From NCBI GenBank assembly GCA_030704615.1, contig CM060732.1:62725053-62789052 (forward strand): 64,000 nt of DNA, read 5' to 3'. Positions within the stretch are counted from its first letter, which is position 1. Every line of letters starts with the position of its first letter. The position numbers and the translations under genes are program-made. This stretch comes from Takakia lepidozioides. Taxonomy: Eukaryota; Streptophyta; Takakiopsida; Takakiales; Takakiaceae. Of this stretch, positions 45,845 through 58,659 are shown piece by piece. The notes below the pieces were generated by a model that saw only the letters and a program-made list of their open reading frames with translations, had not been told where the DNA came from and searched no databases.

Positions 45845-46896
45845 TCTTCCACAATGTTGGAAGCTTGGATTTGTTGCCTTGTTGCTTGTTTAAGCCTTTA
45901 TGGCTCCTTGAGCTTGTCTATTCCTTGTATTTCAAGCATTTCGGGTGTTGTCCCTTTTTTTTTAAAAACACCCCTTCATATATTGACCTCTCAAACTTGC
46001 TATGTTTGATGAGACATGCAACTAATTGAACTTCCCTGGACCTGAGACTAAAGCGAGTGCAAGTCGGTTTCAAAACATTCTGGAGTCCAACATTTCCCAC
46101 ATTTTTCGGCCTTGAACAATTAAATCAAAGTAAATGCGAGCAAGAGTGGCAAATACACAAGGGGATTTAGCATCGTATAGCCAGGCACATCTCCATTTCC
46201 AAACTCCAAAGCTGACAAGGCAACCAAGAACCACGTTAGAGATATTAAAGACAGTCTGGAAGTCAACCCTTAACTTCCTACATGGTTCATTTTTTGACAC
46301 CTAAAAATTACTACCCATGCCCAGTAAAATGAGGCTAACTACCTATAAAAAATCATCCAGAAAAATGAACAGTTTGTCATCTTGAGGGATAAATAAAATA
46401 TACATAATGAAATATTCAACAAGCATTGAACAATATTCTGTAAAAAGACTGGCTCTGTCCCCGTTTTCTTTTTCTTTTTTTAAAAGAAAAAAAGGCTCAA
46501 GAATGGGGGGTGGAATTAGTAGCAAGGGGGGTGGGGAGGACAGGCCGCCCGCCGGAGGAGCCTAGGCTGCTGGAATCTGGCAAAAGTACCGTCAGATCGC
46601 ACGCGTCCATTAAGTTCTTACATTATTGCTATTGTCTTCCGCGGGCAAATCGGTGGGCGAGAAGACAAGGGGGCAGCAGGCACAGGGATGGCAACCGATG
46701 AGAGAGGCCGGGTGAGAGAGAGCGAGGGCGTTAGAGAGAGAAGCAAAGCACAAGTGTAGTGTAGTCACTCCTCCTCTCTCTCAATTTGTTAGTTTGTTCA
46801 AGATTATGTTGATGACTGAGTTGAAGGTCTGGCCTGCAAGGGTTGAGGAGGGGCTAGCGTCCCTTGATCTGCATTAACAGTGATGCAAAAGCTTTT
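45845..46896. other. Spacer, nothing recognised
   Basis: AT-rich to about 46500, then a GC-rich stretch (46500-46740) with GAGAGAG runs. No supported gene or RNA. Confidence 0.4.
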
Positions 46897-48002
46897 TCAT
46901 GAGGGAACTGCTGCGGGAGGAGCATTGGAGATTCTCGTCCATGGATCAGCGGGTACTTTGCACCAGTAAGGAAGGATGGAGTTACGCCAGTACTGGCAAC
47001 TACTAGAGCGCGAAGGACCTCCTAAGGACCCGAGGAAGGACCTACTTGGGACAAATTGTTGAGGATAGGTACTTGAGGGTCGGAGAGTATTATATGGTAC
47101 ACAGATATTCCTGACAGGCGCCTTCGGGTGAGTGATTATGCACTTACTGGGACAATGTACAGAGGCAAAACGTAGAATGGGAAAGTGCAAGACAACAAGC
47201 TTGCAAATGCACACAAACGTGATGTGGTGGGGCTTCAGCCCTTCCCCCATCATTTGATCATAGGTCTCCAAAGCCACCATCCCACGTTCCTGTTGTGCAT
47301 ACCTTGCAAGCACCGCGTGCCACGACACCACATCTTGTTCAGCCATAGTGTTGAAAACTCCCTTTGCATCCTCAATGCATCCACATTTGGCATACGTGTC
47401 CACCAGGGCAGTGTTCAGAATGACATCTGGTACAATTCCAGCTTTGACGATGTCACCATGGACCTCTTTCCCCTTTTCCAGAGCTCCCAGGTTTGACATG
47501 TTGACAAAGGTGTTGAGGAGAAAACACTTGGCGTGAATCCACTTTGGATAATGTGAGTGTGCACCTGCTTTCCAACTTCCAGACTTTTCATCTTAATGCA
47601 CTTAAGCAAGAGACAGACAAACATATTATCTGAATTTGCTGAAATGCCTCCCACATTTGGCATATATGTCCACGAGGGTATTGTTCAGAATGACATCTGG
47701 TACAATTCCAGCTTTCGCGATGCAACCATGCACCTCTTTGCCCTTTTCCAGGGCTGCCAGGCTTGCACATACGTTGCAAATGCACACAAGCGTGATGTGG
47801 TTGGGCTTCACCCCTTCCCCCATCATTTGATCATAGGTCTCCAAAGCCACCATCCCACGTCCCTGCTGTGCATACCCTGCAAGCATTGCGTGCCACGACA
47901 CCATATCTTGTTCAGCCATAGTGTTGAAAACTCCCTTCGCATCCTCAATGCACCCACATTTGGCATACATGTCTCTGTAATCCAACAGGCATTCATCTTT
48001 TT

Positions 48003-48410
48003 GCCTCGATTGTTTCACAATTGACTCGGGTCAGAAAAGTATTCATTCCACAGTTTTTTCTCGTCTCTGTTACCTGTTTCTGGATACTTTCTTCTTGTCA
48101 CATTGGCAGTATCATGTCAAAGTCACTCCAAACTATCAATAGGAAACACCCAACTCAACTTATCACACTAGTTCTTATGCTCAATTGCATTTGCTATTCT
48201 CTACAATCCAACACCTTTTGCCTCGATTGTCTCGCCATTGACTGGGGTCAGCAAAGTATTCATTCCACAGCTTCTCCTCGACGTCTCTGTTACCTGTTTA
48301 GCCGCAAGGCCACGGCAAACAACGTCTTATGAGTACATTCTGTTACATGTTTCTGGATGCTTTTCTTGTCACATTGGCAGTATCATGTCAAAGTCGCTCC
48401 AAACTCCTTT
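48003..48410 (+). repeat. Two diverged ~140-200-bp tandem copies inside the PPR relic array
   Basis: Copy A (about 48003-48143) and copy B (about 48217-48410) share GCCTCGATTGT, GTATTCATTCCACAG, TCTCTGTTACCTGTTT and CACATTGGCAGTATCATGTC. Copy B is interrupted by a 40-bp S2 fragment. Confidence 0.65.
48300..48339 (+). mobile_element. 40-bp 5'-truncated S2 retroposon insertion
   Basis: Consists of the S2 3' end only (AGCCGCAAGGCCACGGC..TTATGAGTACATT) between direct repeats CTGTTACCTGTTT (48287-48299) and CTGTTACATGTTT (48340-48352). The neighbouring unfilled copy at about 48070 has a single CTGTTACCTGTTT, which shows the pre-insertion state. Confidence 0.75.
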
Positions 48411-48780
48411 CGCATCCTTAGTGTGAATCCACTTTGGATAATGTGAGTGCTTCCAGCTTCCAGACCTTTCATCTTGATGCACTTAAGCAAGAGACAGACA
48501 ACCATATCTGAATCTGCTGAATTGCCTCCTACATTTGGCATACATGTCCACGAGGGTATTGTTCAGACTCACATCTGGTACAATTCCGGCTTTGGCGATG
48601 CAATCATGCACCTCTTTGCCCTTTTCCAGGGCTGCCAGGCTTGCATATGCATTGCAAATGCACACAAATGTGATGTGGTTGGGCTTCACCCCTTCCCCCA
48701 TCATTTGATCATAGGTCTCCAAAGCCTCCATCCCACGTCCCTACTGTGCATACCCTGCAAGCATCGCGTGCCACCAGTAT

Positions 48781-49999
48781 AAGAATTTCGCTTGAGTCTT
48801 TGAAACTCGCCGTCTCTGTGAACTTCCATTACAACCCAACCCACACACAGAAATGACGACAATGATGTGGCGACGATGACGTGGAACTAAGGCACCCTAT
48901 TCACGCTCCACGCTAAACTAGCTCTCGACCTTCGGTTGTCGCTAGAATTAAACCCTAGGTTCCAGACACCCACTTATAACTAATGACGCGTACTGTTTTG
49001 CAACGTCCTATTGCATTAAGGTAATATGTGACAGAGTAAAAGCCTGCGGGAGGGCAGAGCTCCGCTCTCCCGCTCTACTCTCTGCTAAATCTCCTGCTAA
49101 CCGCTATTCTTTAGGTATAGGGTAATGCCTTGAGTGGAGGGCATTCCCCGGATTTAAGGGCCTGACCCCGAGGGCGGCAGCCCAAGGGGAAGGCCCGAAA
49201 ATCCGGGAGTGCCCGACACGAGGGGCATTACCCTGCATTACCTTGGCTATCTGTTGTAGCTAAGCCCGCCGCCATGACTCCCACTCGAGCTCTCTAAGCT
49301 GTTGCTCGCTACTAGCTTACTACAACTTGACTGGGTCCTCTCTCAGCCTGTTCATTCTCTTAAGGCGTTTCTTCTCACTGTCTTATAGCCCCATTTCATT
49401 TCGTCTCCCCCACTTAAGACACTTTTGTCTCCTGGCTTCAGCTATATGACTTTGTTCGCTTCTTATGCAGATGCTCTCATCTTAGCTACCTAACTTGTGA
49501 TTGTCTCATCTTTAGCCGCGTATGTATCCACAGGCGATCCTTTTGAGTTCCTCTCGCAACAATCTGATCTCATTCAACTTTGGGCTAGATTGTCTCACAC
49601 TTTTCAGGGCTTGCTGCTTCTCAAACAATGATCAACAGATATCAAGTTGCTACACCGTGTCAGTTAATCAGGGACCTCAACCTTGGACTGAAGAAGCCAC
49701 GCTTGGCGATTTCGGCGATTTTTGGACTCCTTGCGGCGTACAGTTTGTTGCTCTCTCCGCTTCGCACTGCGTTTATTTGATGGCCGTCAGACACAGTTCC
49801 CTCTGTTTGTTATGATCTTTTCGACTTGTACATCCAAGGAAGCCACTTACCATGACATATGTTTTGTCCATTTTGCACTCCACTTTCACTGTCAGCCTTG
49901 GATCTTTGCCTTTGCCCCAACTCTTGTTAGTCATTGTAATGTGCTACCCCCTTAAAATCTACCCAGGGCTACTCTAAATACTTCACTAAGTCTAGCATA
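48781..49999. other. Spacer with a fold-back element
   Basis: Nothing else recognised besides the hairpin at 49120-49233. Confidence 0.4.
49120..49233. repeat. Fold-back element, 114 bp
   Basis: Nested inverted repeats: GGGTAATGCC / GGCATTACCC at the ends, GGGCA / TGCCC, CCCGGATTT / AAATCCGGG, and GGGCC / GGCCC around a GC-rich loop (CCCGAGGGCGGCAGCCC). It resembles a small fold-back MITE or a highly structured RNA. A second GCATTACC follows the right end. Confidence 0.7.
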
Positions 50000-51640
50000 G
50001 ACATGCTTGGATATGCTTATTACACACACCTCTTGGTGGCTTTACTGCCCCACCACTTCATACATTGGCTGGTCTTAAAACCAAGTGTTTTTGCTGTTGC
50101 AACATACATTCATAGTTTATCTTACCCCTCCTTTGGTGCAGACTGGAAGGGCACCTACATACCGCCACGTACCTGCACAACACTAACACCACTAGCTCCC
50201 TCATATCCACCAAGTAGCTGTGCAGAGGCACCCTCTAATTTTGCTACTTCTGACTCTATCAACCAGCTCACATGCATGTCACAAATTACCAAAACTACTC
50301 GGTTTAGCACAACCACAATTGGGTGTGGCTTTCACTCACTTCTCCCTGCCCTCAGGATACCCCACCATCCCTCCCATTGTTTGTTCTTTAATTCTGCTGC
50401 TTTCTTTGATATAATCTCAATTTGCAATCTGTCCCACCCCTCCTTTCTTGCAGACTGGTGGAGTTCTTGCCTTCCGCAAAGTGCATGTATAACACCGGCG
50501 CTACGGGATCCTCTCCACCCACAATGCTGCTGCGAAGAATTACCTCTACATCTTGCTCCTACAACCTCTCCCGATTATGCATCAGTCGGCACTACACAAC
50601 TTGTTTGTTTTTTACATATGAAGATGCTAGATTGGGACTCTCAAGTCATATTATTTGATTATAACATTTTTATCTACCCAGCTGGGGTACATTCACTTCT
50701 GGCTAACACCCAGAGCAATATCCTCACACTATTTCCTCATACCTCAACACTACTCACACTTTACATTACTCATACTCCAATACTATTCTCAATCAAATCT
50801 TACATTCCTTGTACTTTAGTACTACTCTCCCATAGATTGTACACTCCTCATATATTTTGATATTAACCTCATACAAAATTTCCATTGCTCATATTTCTTT
50901 ACTATTTTCAAACAAATCTTATATTGCTCATCAATTAGTCCCATTTTTTTTCCCTCAAGCACACTACTCATGTACAGTATACCACCCAGGTATATCTATC
51001 ATATACACAACTCAGACAACTACTCGGACTTGCTATTCAGACATATTTTCCCTATACATTCCTTATGCACACTATCCATGCACAACACTCGAATATACCA
51101 CCCAGATATACCTCTCATGCACACCACTCAAATACACTACTTCGACATACTATTCATTTGTACTCTTCAGCCTTGATGTTGTCCCCAAACACTTTTTCCA
51201 CTTCCCATACCACATTAATACTGGCAAACAATTCTTATGCTACTTACACCTCGACGCTACGTCTTACAAACAATTCTTATGTAGTCTATACCTCCATACT
51301 ACTTACAACAAATTATTACCTTGTTCAAAGATTACTATCCACTTGTAGCTATACCGCACCCAAAGTTTCTACCTCTGCCAATCTACCCAACTACAGCTCC
51401 CATACCACTTATACCCTAACCCCGCCAAAATTCAAACATAGTAGGGGTATCATACCAAGCACCCCCTTAATTTCTACCTATACCAATCTACCTAGCTATA
51501 ACTCCCTCACCAACAACACCCTAACCCCACCAAATTCTAAATATACCACGGTTATCATATCAAGTACTATATTAAAATATTTATATACGACCCCCATGTC
51601 CACATCAGATGAGCGCTACATCCACTACCTATTCATAAAA
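50000..51640 (+). repeat. Pyrimidine-rich region with two ~330-bp tandem units, probable LINE 5' region
   Basis: Two related units start near 50010 and 50340; both contain ACCCCTCCTTT-(G/C)-TGCAGACTGG (about 50120 and 50440) and similar flanks. A CA/TC-rich stretch of short imperfect repeats follows (50690-51350). ORFs here are of low complexity and not taken as genes. Position just upstream of the LINE coding region suggests LINE 5' UTR promoter units. Confidence 0.5.
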
Positions 51641-51677
51641 ATGCCCGCCGCCCACATCTGCCCTTCTAACATTATTA

Positions 51678-52391
51678 TTGCACCGTACATGCCTACATCC
51701 CCCCCACCTAGTGTTTATACCCAACCTCATACCATATGTACATTCTCCCTACCACAGACCCATGAAATTAACCCCACTCTCCATCAATCCCTACCACAAT
51801 CGTGGGGGGATGGTCATCTCCACCCTCAACTCTGAGACCACACCACACCGCATAAATGGACCACATCACGCCCACTTCTACCCTCCCACACGACCTAATA
51901 AGTTACTCAGAATATACCACCCCATTACCCATTGCCCTCATGAGCGATATCGTTTTATCCCCTTAGCATCCAAACATCACCTTCACCATCCTCCCTTGCC
52001 TGACACCATGTACCGCAACCTCTGTATCACTCTTACCTTGCTCAGATGCGGGGACATCCATCCCAACCCAGGCCCTACCTCTATAGATGATATCACCAGT
52101 CAACTGCCAGCTGACCAACAAGATCAATATGCATTATACTTTTGCCCAAATAGCATATCCTTTGTTCATCCCTATCGTCACCTATATGACCACTTCGCCC
52201 CTTTCCTCCCCACACTGGCCACCAATAACCAGTTTCCCAAACAGACTCCAGGCACTCTTTCTCTACCTTTGGACTTCCCATTCACCCTCACCAGCACTCT
52301 CCAAGGCTATTCTAAAACTTCACACCTACCCAACGCAACATCTTCTCTTCTCCCTCATCGTCATCATCTCCCCACTACCCAAAGAATGTGA
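51678..52391 (+). pseudogene. LINE N-terminal ORF with 2A-like motif
   Basis: Open frame of 237 codons. Near codon 125 it reads LTLLRCGDIHPNPGP, the 2A-like context of a hydrophobic stretch followed by GD(V/I)xxNPGP. In viral and LINE 2A peptides the ribosome skips the bond before the last Pro. Here the usual Glu is His (GDIHPNPGP), so activity is uncertain. The frame leaves the coding track shortly after; the AP endonuclease continues in the +1 frame, so a frameshift lies between about 52080 and 52250. Confidence 0.6.
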
Positions 52392-52779
52392 CGCCTACTT
52401 AGCCACACAATCAGACTCCCAAATCATCTCTACTTTACGTGATTTACAATCTCTTCCCCCACATCCTAACAACTACCTAGCCCCACCGCACTGCTTATCA
52501 GACCCACTCACATCGCTCAATATGCTACAATCACACTCTGACGTTTTACACAAGAAGCTCGGCGACCACCTCGCTAACCTCACGGCCGCCACGGACCAAG
52601 ACCACCAAAACATCATCAATAAATTCCCATTTCTCTCTGAAAAGGTTCTCTTGGCTACCCTTAACATCGTTACCCCCCTTCTTCCTTACCAACCCCCACC
52701 TGTTCATGTTCCACCGCTACCTTCTCCACCCCCTACCCAACCTCAATGTCCCACAGTGGACATCTCACTCAATCATTCC

Positions 52780-53403
52780 CCTAACCCCCCTGACATATGC
52801 TCACACACTCTTACCATCACTACCTGGAACGTTGGCTCCCTAGCCTCAAGCATCCAAAGTTTACTTCACCTCCTTACAGACTCCACGCCTCCTCATGTTA
52901 TTCTATTACAAGAAACCAAACTGCACACCAACAACTCCAACAGTTCATACATCAACAAACTTCTACCAGACTACTACCTCTTGTACGGCACCCCCCTAAC
53001 TGCATCGCAATGCCTAAGACGTCGTTATGCCCCATATAGTCCCACTCGTGGTGGCGTGGCACTTGGTATCCTCCGAACACATCATTCCCCTAACACTACA
53101 CTTAAAATATCCGTGCCTGTCCCCCTCCGCTCTTATTTACAAATCATCCAAATCCACCTACCCGCCCTTAACCCCATTACCTCAATCCACCTATATATGC
53201 CCTCGCACACTGAAGACCTAGCTCTGATACCGGATATATTAGACACTATCCATAACGCTGTCTCCCACCTTGAACATCAACATTTCCACTACATACTAGC
53301 CGGTGACTTCAACCGTGACATTTCCCTACATGGACACACATTCAATGGCCTACACAAATCCCCAACCCCACTCAACCACAAATGGGCTAAATTCATACAA
53401 TAA
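52780..53403 (+). pseudogene. LINE AP-type endonuclease domain
   Basis: Exonuclease-endonuclease-phosphatase fold that nicks target DNA for target-primed reverse transcription. Motifs seen: TITTWNVGSL (Asn), ILLQETKL (catalytic Glu), RGGVALGIL and YILAGDFNRD (Asp and Asn). The frame ends at a stop at 53401-53403; downstream protein wording resumes in other frames (for example SDHFPVSISL around 53560, the final His motif SDHFPV), so the domain is complete in content but interrupted. Confidence 0.82.
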
Positions 53404-53862
53404 CATCAATTCTCCTACATCCCAGCAGACCACCACTACTCACTACAGGGTGGGCTCAACTACTCATCTTTAAGCCTTATTGACGGCTTCTACCTCAGGA
53501 CACGTAACCAAATCCCTGCGTATCTCATGAGCCACATCCACACTGACAGTTTATGAAACTCTGACCACTTCCCGGTATCCATCTCCCTTCCCTCATCCCT
53601 CATCCCCATCCGGCCGATCCCACTAGCCCCAACCCCCACCCCTCAACCCCGAATCCTCTCCTCGCTACCACAACACAACATTGTTGCATTCCAAAATCAC
53701 TTCCAACCAACTGCCTCAATCCTCATGCTTAAACTCTCGCACATCCTTTTTGACACTAACCTATTGCACTCTCTCGAGGCCACTTGGTACGATGCAGAGC
53801 GCACACTATCATCCTTAATATAAGAAATGACAAAAAGCGTCACCGCCACATGTTCTGCCCCC

Positions 53863-53863
<1 letters not shown>

Positions 53864-53903
<40 letters not shown>
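53864..53903. repeat. 40-base homopolymer C tract inside the LINE
   Basis: Uninterrupted C run on the plus strand, between the endonuclease and reverse-transcriptase regions. It may be a true expansion in a C-rich element or an assembly or sequencing artefact. Confidence 0.85.
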
Positions 53904-53906
<3 letters not shown>

Positions 53907-54248
53907 CCGGGACATTCCTCAAACCACCCGTTCCAAACAATATGGTGGTTACCTCACTAGATCACAAAAACGTGCTTGGAACTCCCACCTCAATATTTAT
54001 CACACTGTTTGTCGGGCCCTCACTATCGTACCCAACTCGTCACTACCCTCATTTCATAATAACTGGAGGTCTCACCCCCGCATCACCAGCCTCAACACCC
54101 TCTCTGCCTGCCGTGCCCTCATGCCCCCCCCTCCTAAAGACCCTGTCACCCTCCCCACCTGGATTGCTGCCCTATCCAAACTAGGCAGAGAATCCAAAAA
54201 AGCAGCCTACATGATCACCAAACAAAAAGCTATGGACAATCCAAAAAT

Positions 54249-55450
54249 TTGTTGCCTCCTTCAACCAGCTACAGCATGACCATCCCAAAAAAGCTCACAA
54301 AGTCATCTTCAATCTTGCACTTTGACTGCCTCAAGCATAGGCTTGGCCACTTATTGACTAAACCTGATGACATCAAGAACGAGATATGGATCCAAGCTTC
54401 AGCCTCATACATGCCCACTACTACAAATTGCTTACACCCAAACCATCACAACCAAAACTGCATGTATAAAGTCAAACACTATCCGTGGCATGATCTAGAC
54501 GGTTTTACACTAGACCGACGAGGCTCCCCCTCCGATCACATGCATGACCTCTTTACAATTAACCTATATAACTCATGCCTAAAAGCCCTATCCAAATCTA
54601 AAGCTCCTGGTCTTGACCTGATCTCGAATGCAATCCTCCAAGATCTTGACCCCCACCTTCATCTTCTCCTCTTCAAATTCTTTAAACTCTGCTATCAACT
54701 ACAGAGGATACCACACTCCTGGAAGCATAGCCGTACCATTTTATTATTTAAAAAGGGGGACCCTACAGACCTTAGCAACTACAGACCTATAGCCCTCGCA
54801 AACACCATCTATAAACTCTTCACCAGCACACTAACTATAATGCTCTCCAGTTACGGCGAGCAGCACCGTATCCTCAACGACCATTAAGAGGGATTCCGTG
54901 CCACTTGCAGTACCACCAGACAAATCCAATATGTATTATCAGCCCTCGACGATGCTAAACTTGCCAAACATGATATCTACCTTTTGTATATTGACTTTAA
55001 GAATGCATTCGGCTCCTTAGACCATGCCAGACTACTTGCGATTATGTCTGACCTCGGCTATCCTTCAGACGCCATCCAACTCAATATCTATACTGACAGT
55101 ACCACTGAGTACTCTGGCTCTTACTACAGCTGCACCCTTCCTATCCCTATTTTGTGTGGTACTATCCAGGGTGATACCCTAAGCCCATATCTCTTCATCA
55201 TTTTTCTAGAACCACTCCTACGATGGTTTGCTCGCGGCAATTTAGGGTATCACTACAAAACCTCACCCAATGAAATAACAGCTGCCGCCTATGCTGACGA
55301 CTTAGCCATCCTTGCTCATAAACCCCAGCACGCCAAGTTGATAAATTATCCCGTTTTAATCAATGGTCCGGCATGGAACTCAGTCTCCACAAATGCGCCG
55401 TTATGGCAGCCACCCATCACAGCAAATTCACACATGTCGTGATAGATTTT
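54249..55450 (+). pseudogene. LINE reverse transcriptase
   Basis: Motifs in order: SKSKAPGLDLISNAIL, SWKHSRTILLFKKGDPTDLS with NYRPIALANTIYKLF, LLYIDFKNAFGSLDH (first catalytic Asp), ILCGTIQGDTLSPYLFIIFL, and AAAYADDLAIL (the catalytic pair). A TAA after LNDH (near 54885) stands where relatives have HQ-GFR, one C-to-T change from CAA. Palm and fingers are recognisable; the thumb part breaks up after 55450, and the TIR transposon is inserted 0.45 kb further on. Confidence 0.88.
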
Positions 55451-55904
55451 CATTGTAAACTACACATTCATTATCAAAATAACCCCTTCCCTTTCCTAGG
55501 TCCCGACGAACCCTACACCTACTTGGGCATCCAGCTTGTTCCCTCACTCAAATGGCACATCCAAAAGGCCACTACCCTTACCAAACTAACTAACAAAAGC
55601 TTAGTTTCAATCTCCTATCCCCATTAGACCTAAACTTGTGATCACCCAATCGGTGCTCAAACCACAAGTTTAATACGCCTTCCATGCTGCTCCATTCTCC
55701 CTTCCTGACATTCGCTTGCTTGACAGGCATATTATCCAACTAACCAAACGGATCTGTGGGCTTCCTACTAGTACCCCGAATGCCCCAACCCAACTTCCCA
55801 CGGATAGCTATGGTATTGGCTCTAGCCCCCTCATCACCTCTTACGCCCGCACCCTTAGTACCCAACTACTAGAAGCCTTGAATGACCCTAGGCGTCTAGG
55901 GCTA

Positions 55905-56583
55905 GGTGATTGCAAACTAGAGTGGACCAAAAACGGCAGATCATCAGTACATAAAGAGTACATAAAGAAGGATGTGGCGAATCCTCAACCATCGGATTTG
56001 CTTCAACTGACAATCTTGACTGTCTATTATTGACTGTTAAAACCAAGATTTTTAAATTGCGATAATATCAAGTCACAAATTGTATTTTGATCATAATCAA
56101 CTCTCCATTTATGGTGAATGAATGCGTCTAGTGAAAAACATTTTGTTATTTCAAAAGAATTTAGTCATAAAGGACTTTATGAAAATAGCTATTTTTGAGG
56201 CTCAAAATAGTACATAATGTTTTTTTAACTTCATATTTTTGAATGATAGTTTTCATTCCAGATTCCTCAATCTCCAAAGCAAGGTTGAGAGAGTCCATTT
56301 TCTTGACTTTGTTCTAACTCCCATATTAAAAAAGTCCATAACGTCTTTTTTTATGGATTGTGACAATTCTTTATGGACTTTTTAAAAGTCCATAGCATCT
56401 AAAGATTTGGTTTTTGATAATGAGATTTAAATGTGCGAAAGTATGTGTAGATGAGCCTCTATATATTAGTCCCTTTTTATTGATGGCATTGTCACGTAAG
56501 AGTATGATAATTTACCACTATTCTATGTCTGGAAAAAACAGTGTTGTAACAGCAAAAAATGGACACTGTAGGCTGCAATCACC
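55905..56583 (+). mobile_element. Non-autonomous TIR transposon, copy 2 (nested in LINE)
   Basis: Starts GGTGATTGCAAACTAGAGTG and ends CACTGTAGGCTGCAATCACC; the ends are imperfect inverted repeats. The interior is collinear with the reverse complement of 22016-22689 with few differences. GGGCT flanks the element on both sides (CTAGGGCTA before, GGGCTC after). The flanking LINE frame resumes after it, so the element is younger than the LINE. Confidence 0.8.
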
Positions 56584-58659
56584 GGGCTCATCTACCAAGT
56601 TATCGTCAGACACCTCGCCTCAAAATTCAATGGTCTCCACTCCCTTCCAACCCTCTACCCACAGTCTTGCCGTCACTCCCCAACCGCACGTTCTTTGCTC
56701 ATTCTACGGCAAATGCGTATTAGCCTACAAACATACCTCCCTGGCTACCCTAACTCGGTATCTCCATTAGAAGTCGCCTAGATCTCTAGCCCTTTTCTTC
56801 CCCAATTTGAGGCAGCTCACCGCCGCCAGGAAACAACTATCCTCAAATACTTCAAGGAAAGACATATCACTAACCTCACCCAACTCACCACTGCACCCAG
56901 TACCAAGCTTATAACCCCCCGTGAATACACTCTGAAATACTCTAGAGCCACTACTAAGACATGTCGGTTCATCTCCTACCTCCGTACCTTATTCTGCTAC
57001 CCCTCTACTTCATGAACCCTAGAATGTGATATCCCGTGTCAGCTTTTCCCACACAGTTCACAAGACTTACTCCCTGTGTTCAGGTCAGCCCCAGCCCCAT
57101 CTATTCTCCATAAGCTCAGATTATCCTGCACAACAATATACCACGAACCCACTACCCCAGACTTTCCCTCCCAGTCTCCACAGGATTTCACTAGCCTCAC
57201 ATAATCTGACAACCAACAACTGATGCCCTCTTCCCCTACCGGGTCTCCTCCGCAGTCACACACCCAACTCTCACCCATCCCTACCACACCAGACTCTTAC
57301 CACTCCTCCCTTCCGTCCTCCCCGGCCCCCGGCCCCCGGTCCTCAACAACTCCTCCAACGCTTTCATCATTGAAGCTATACAGGGTATTAAAACCTGAAC
57401 TTCTACAGACTCATTTGGTGCGACTTGTATAGACACATACTACCTATGCAAATGGGCGGGTTATCTAAATGATGACAATACCTGGCAAATCAAGGACGAC
57501 CTTTTTGGTTCGCATAATGACTATGACCGAGACCATAACCTATCCCTTCTTATTGTCTTCCATAACCGTACCAACACCAACTACCTCACTCACTCACACC
57601 AACAACATGTATCCCAAACCTAGATCCAAGACAACCGACATGTATCTCGCCCATTGCCTGCCGCTAACATCCTTATTGACATCACTGAATGCAATCCGGA
57701 TAAAGACATCCTCCATGACTCGCCTGCCATATGCGCCGGCCCCCTATTGTTCGCTATCTACTCTAACAACGGTCGGTTCCTAGGTCTCGTCCCTAACGAT
57801 AGGGTTGCCTGGCTTTGGGCCCGGTTCTCCTCCCACACCCCTACCACCAATCACTTACACCCACCCTGTCAAGACTTTGCTACCGAAATCAGCTGGCTCC
57901 TAGACCGATACCTCCGCAACACACCCCCTAAAAAGCCCCGATCAGAATCCAAACTCTCCCAAGCTTATACACATAGCGTCATCTCCCAAGATATTCTCAC
58001 CCTCCTCATTACCTCCTTCCACCTCACCCACTCATATCACTCTAGCCCACTTACATGTCCCATGGACATCTAATCATTCGCCAGCCCACATCCCATAGAC
58101 TTCATCTTTGGGGCTTCTGGCTCTACAACCCAACACTCATGGTCTGGAAGAGGACTGGCGCACCCTCCCCCAGGACTCCACACCCAGGAAGCTCTACAAT
58201 GGGCTCACATTGCGGCCCACGCATCCCATACGGTGGCCACTATCCTCATACTCACCCACCAGCAGCCACCTGACAACCCCCACCCCTTACTGCAACTCCC
58301 ACCAGGCACCACACTACTAGCCTCCCTCGAGCCAGACCAACCTCTATACTCAAAGAACCCACCTTTCCCTAAATACCTTAAACATGATGAACCCACCATT
58401 ACTCTTCTCATTCATGTTCAATACACATCTGTCCCTCCCATTCCACCTACTTTACACACCCACCTTGTCCACACACTCGAATGTATTCATTGCTTCAAGG
58501 TCACCTCAGACCTACCCCATATACCCCCTCCTCTACCGCATAGTACCATTATCCCTGCAATTCACCCACCTCTTAAAATCAACCTGAGTAAAAACTGGAT
58601 TATAGCACCCCCTGCCTCCCAACCCACGGCAACCACCCCACCGCCAGGTTCTCACCATA

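Larger units (their letters stand above)
47190..48780 (-). pseudogene. Tandemly duplicated PPR relics
   Basis: Minus-strand PPR wording in three open pieces: 48731-48483 (MEALETYDQMMGEGVKPNHI ... [12 protein letters not shown]), 48018-47626 (DMYAKCGCIEDAKGVFNTM ... NNTLVDIYAKCG) and 47663-47190 (LLLKCIKMKSLEVGKQVHTH, then [18 protein letters not shown]). Twice, about 890 bp apart, a repeat ending in YAKC is fused to the same N-terminal gene segment (junctions near 47650 and 48535), which indicates a tandem duplication of an already rearranged gene. The pieces contain stops and gaps and no DYW domain. The block between them (48003-48420) is unrelated repeat sequence. Confidence 0.8.

Noticed and set aside
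47190-48780. Functional PPR gene
   Set aside because: Three broken pieces, repeated junctions, stops and inserted repeats; no continuous PPR array or C-terminal domain.
50690-51350. Series of short direct repeats, considered as a CRISPR-like or satellite array
   Set aside because: Repeats are irregular CA/TC-rich words without fixed unit or spacer; CRISPR is also not expected in plant nuclear DNA.
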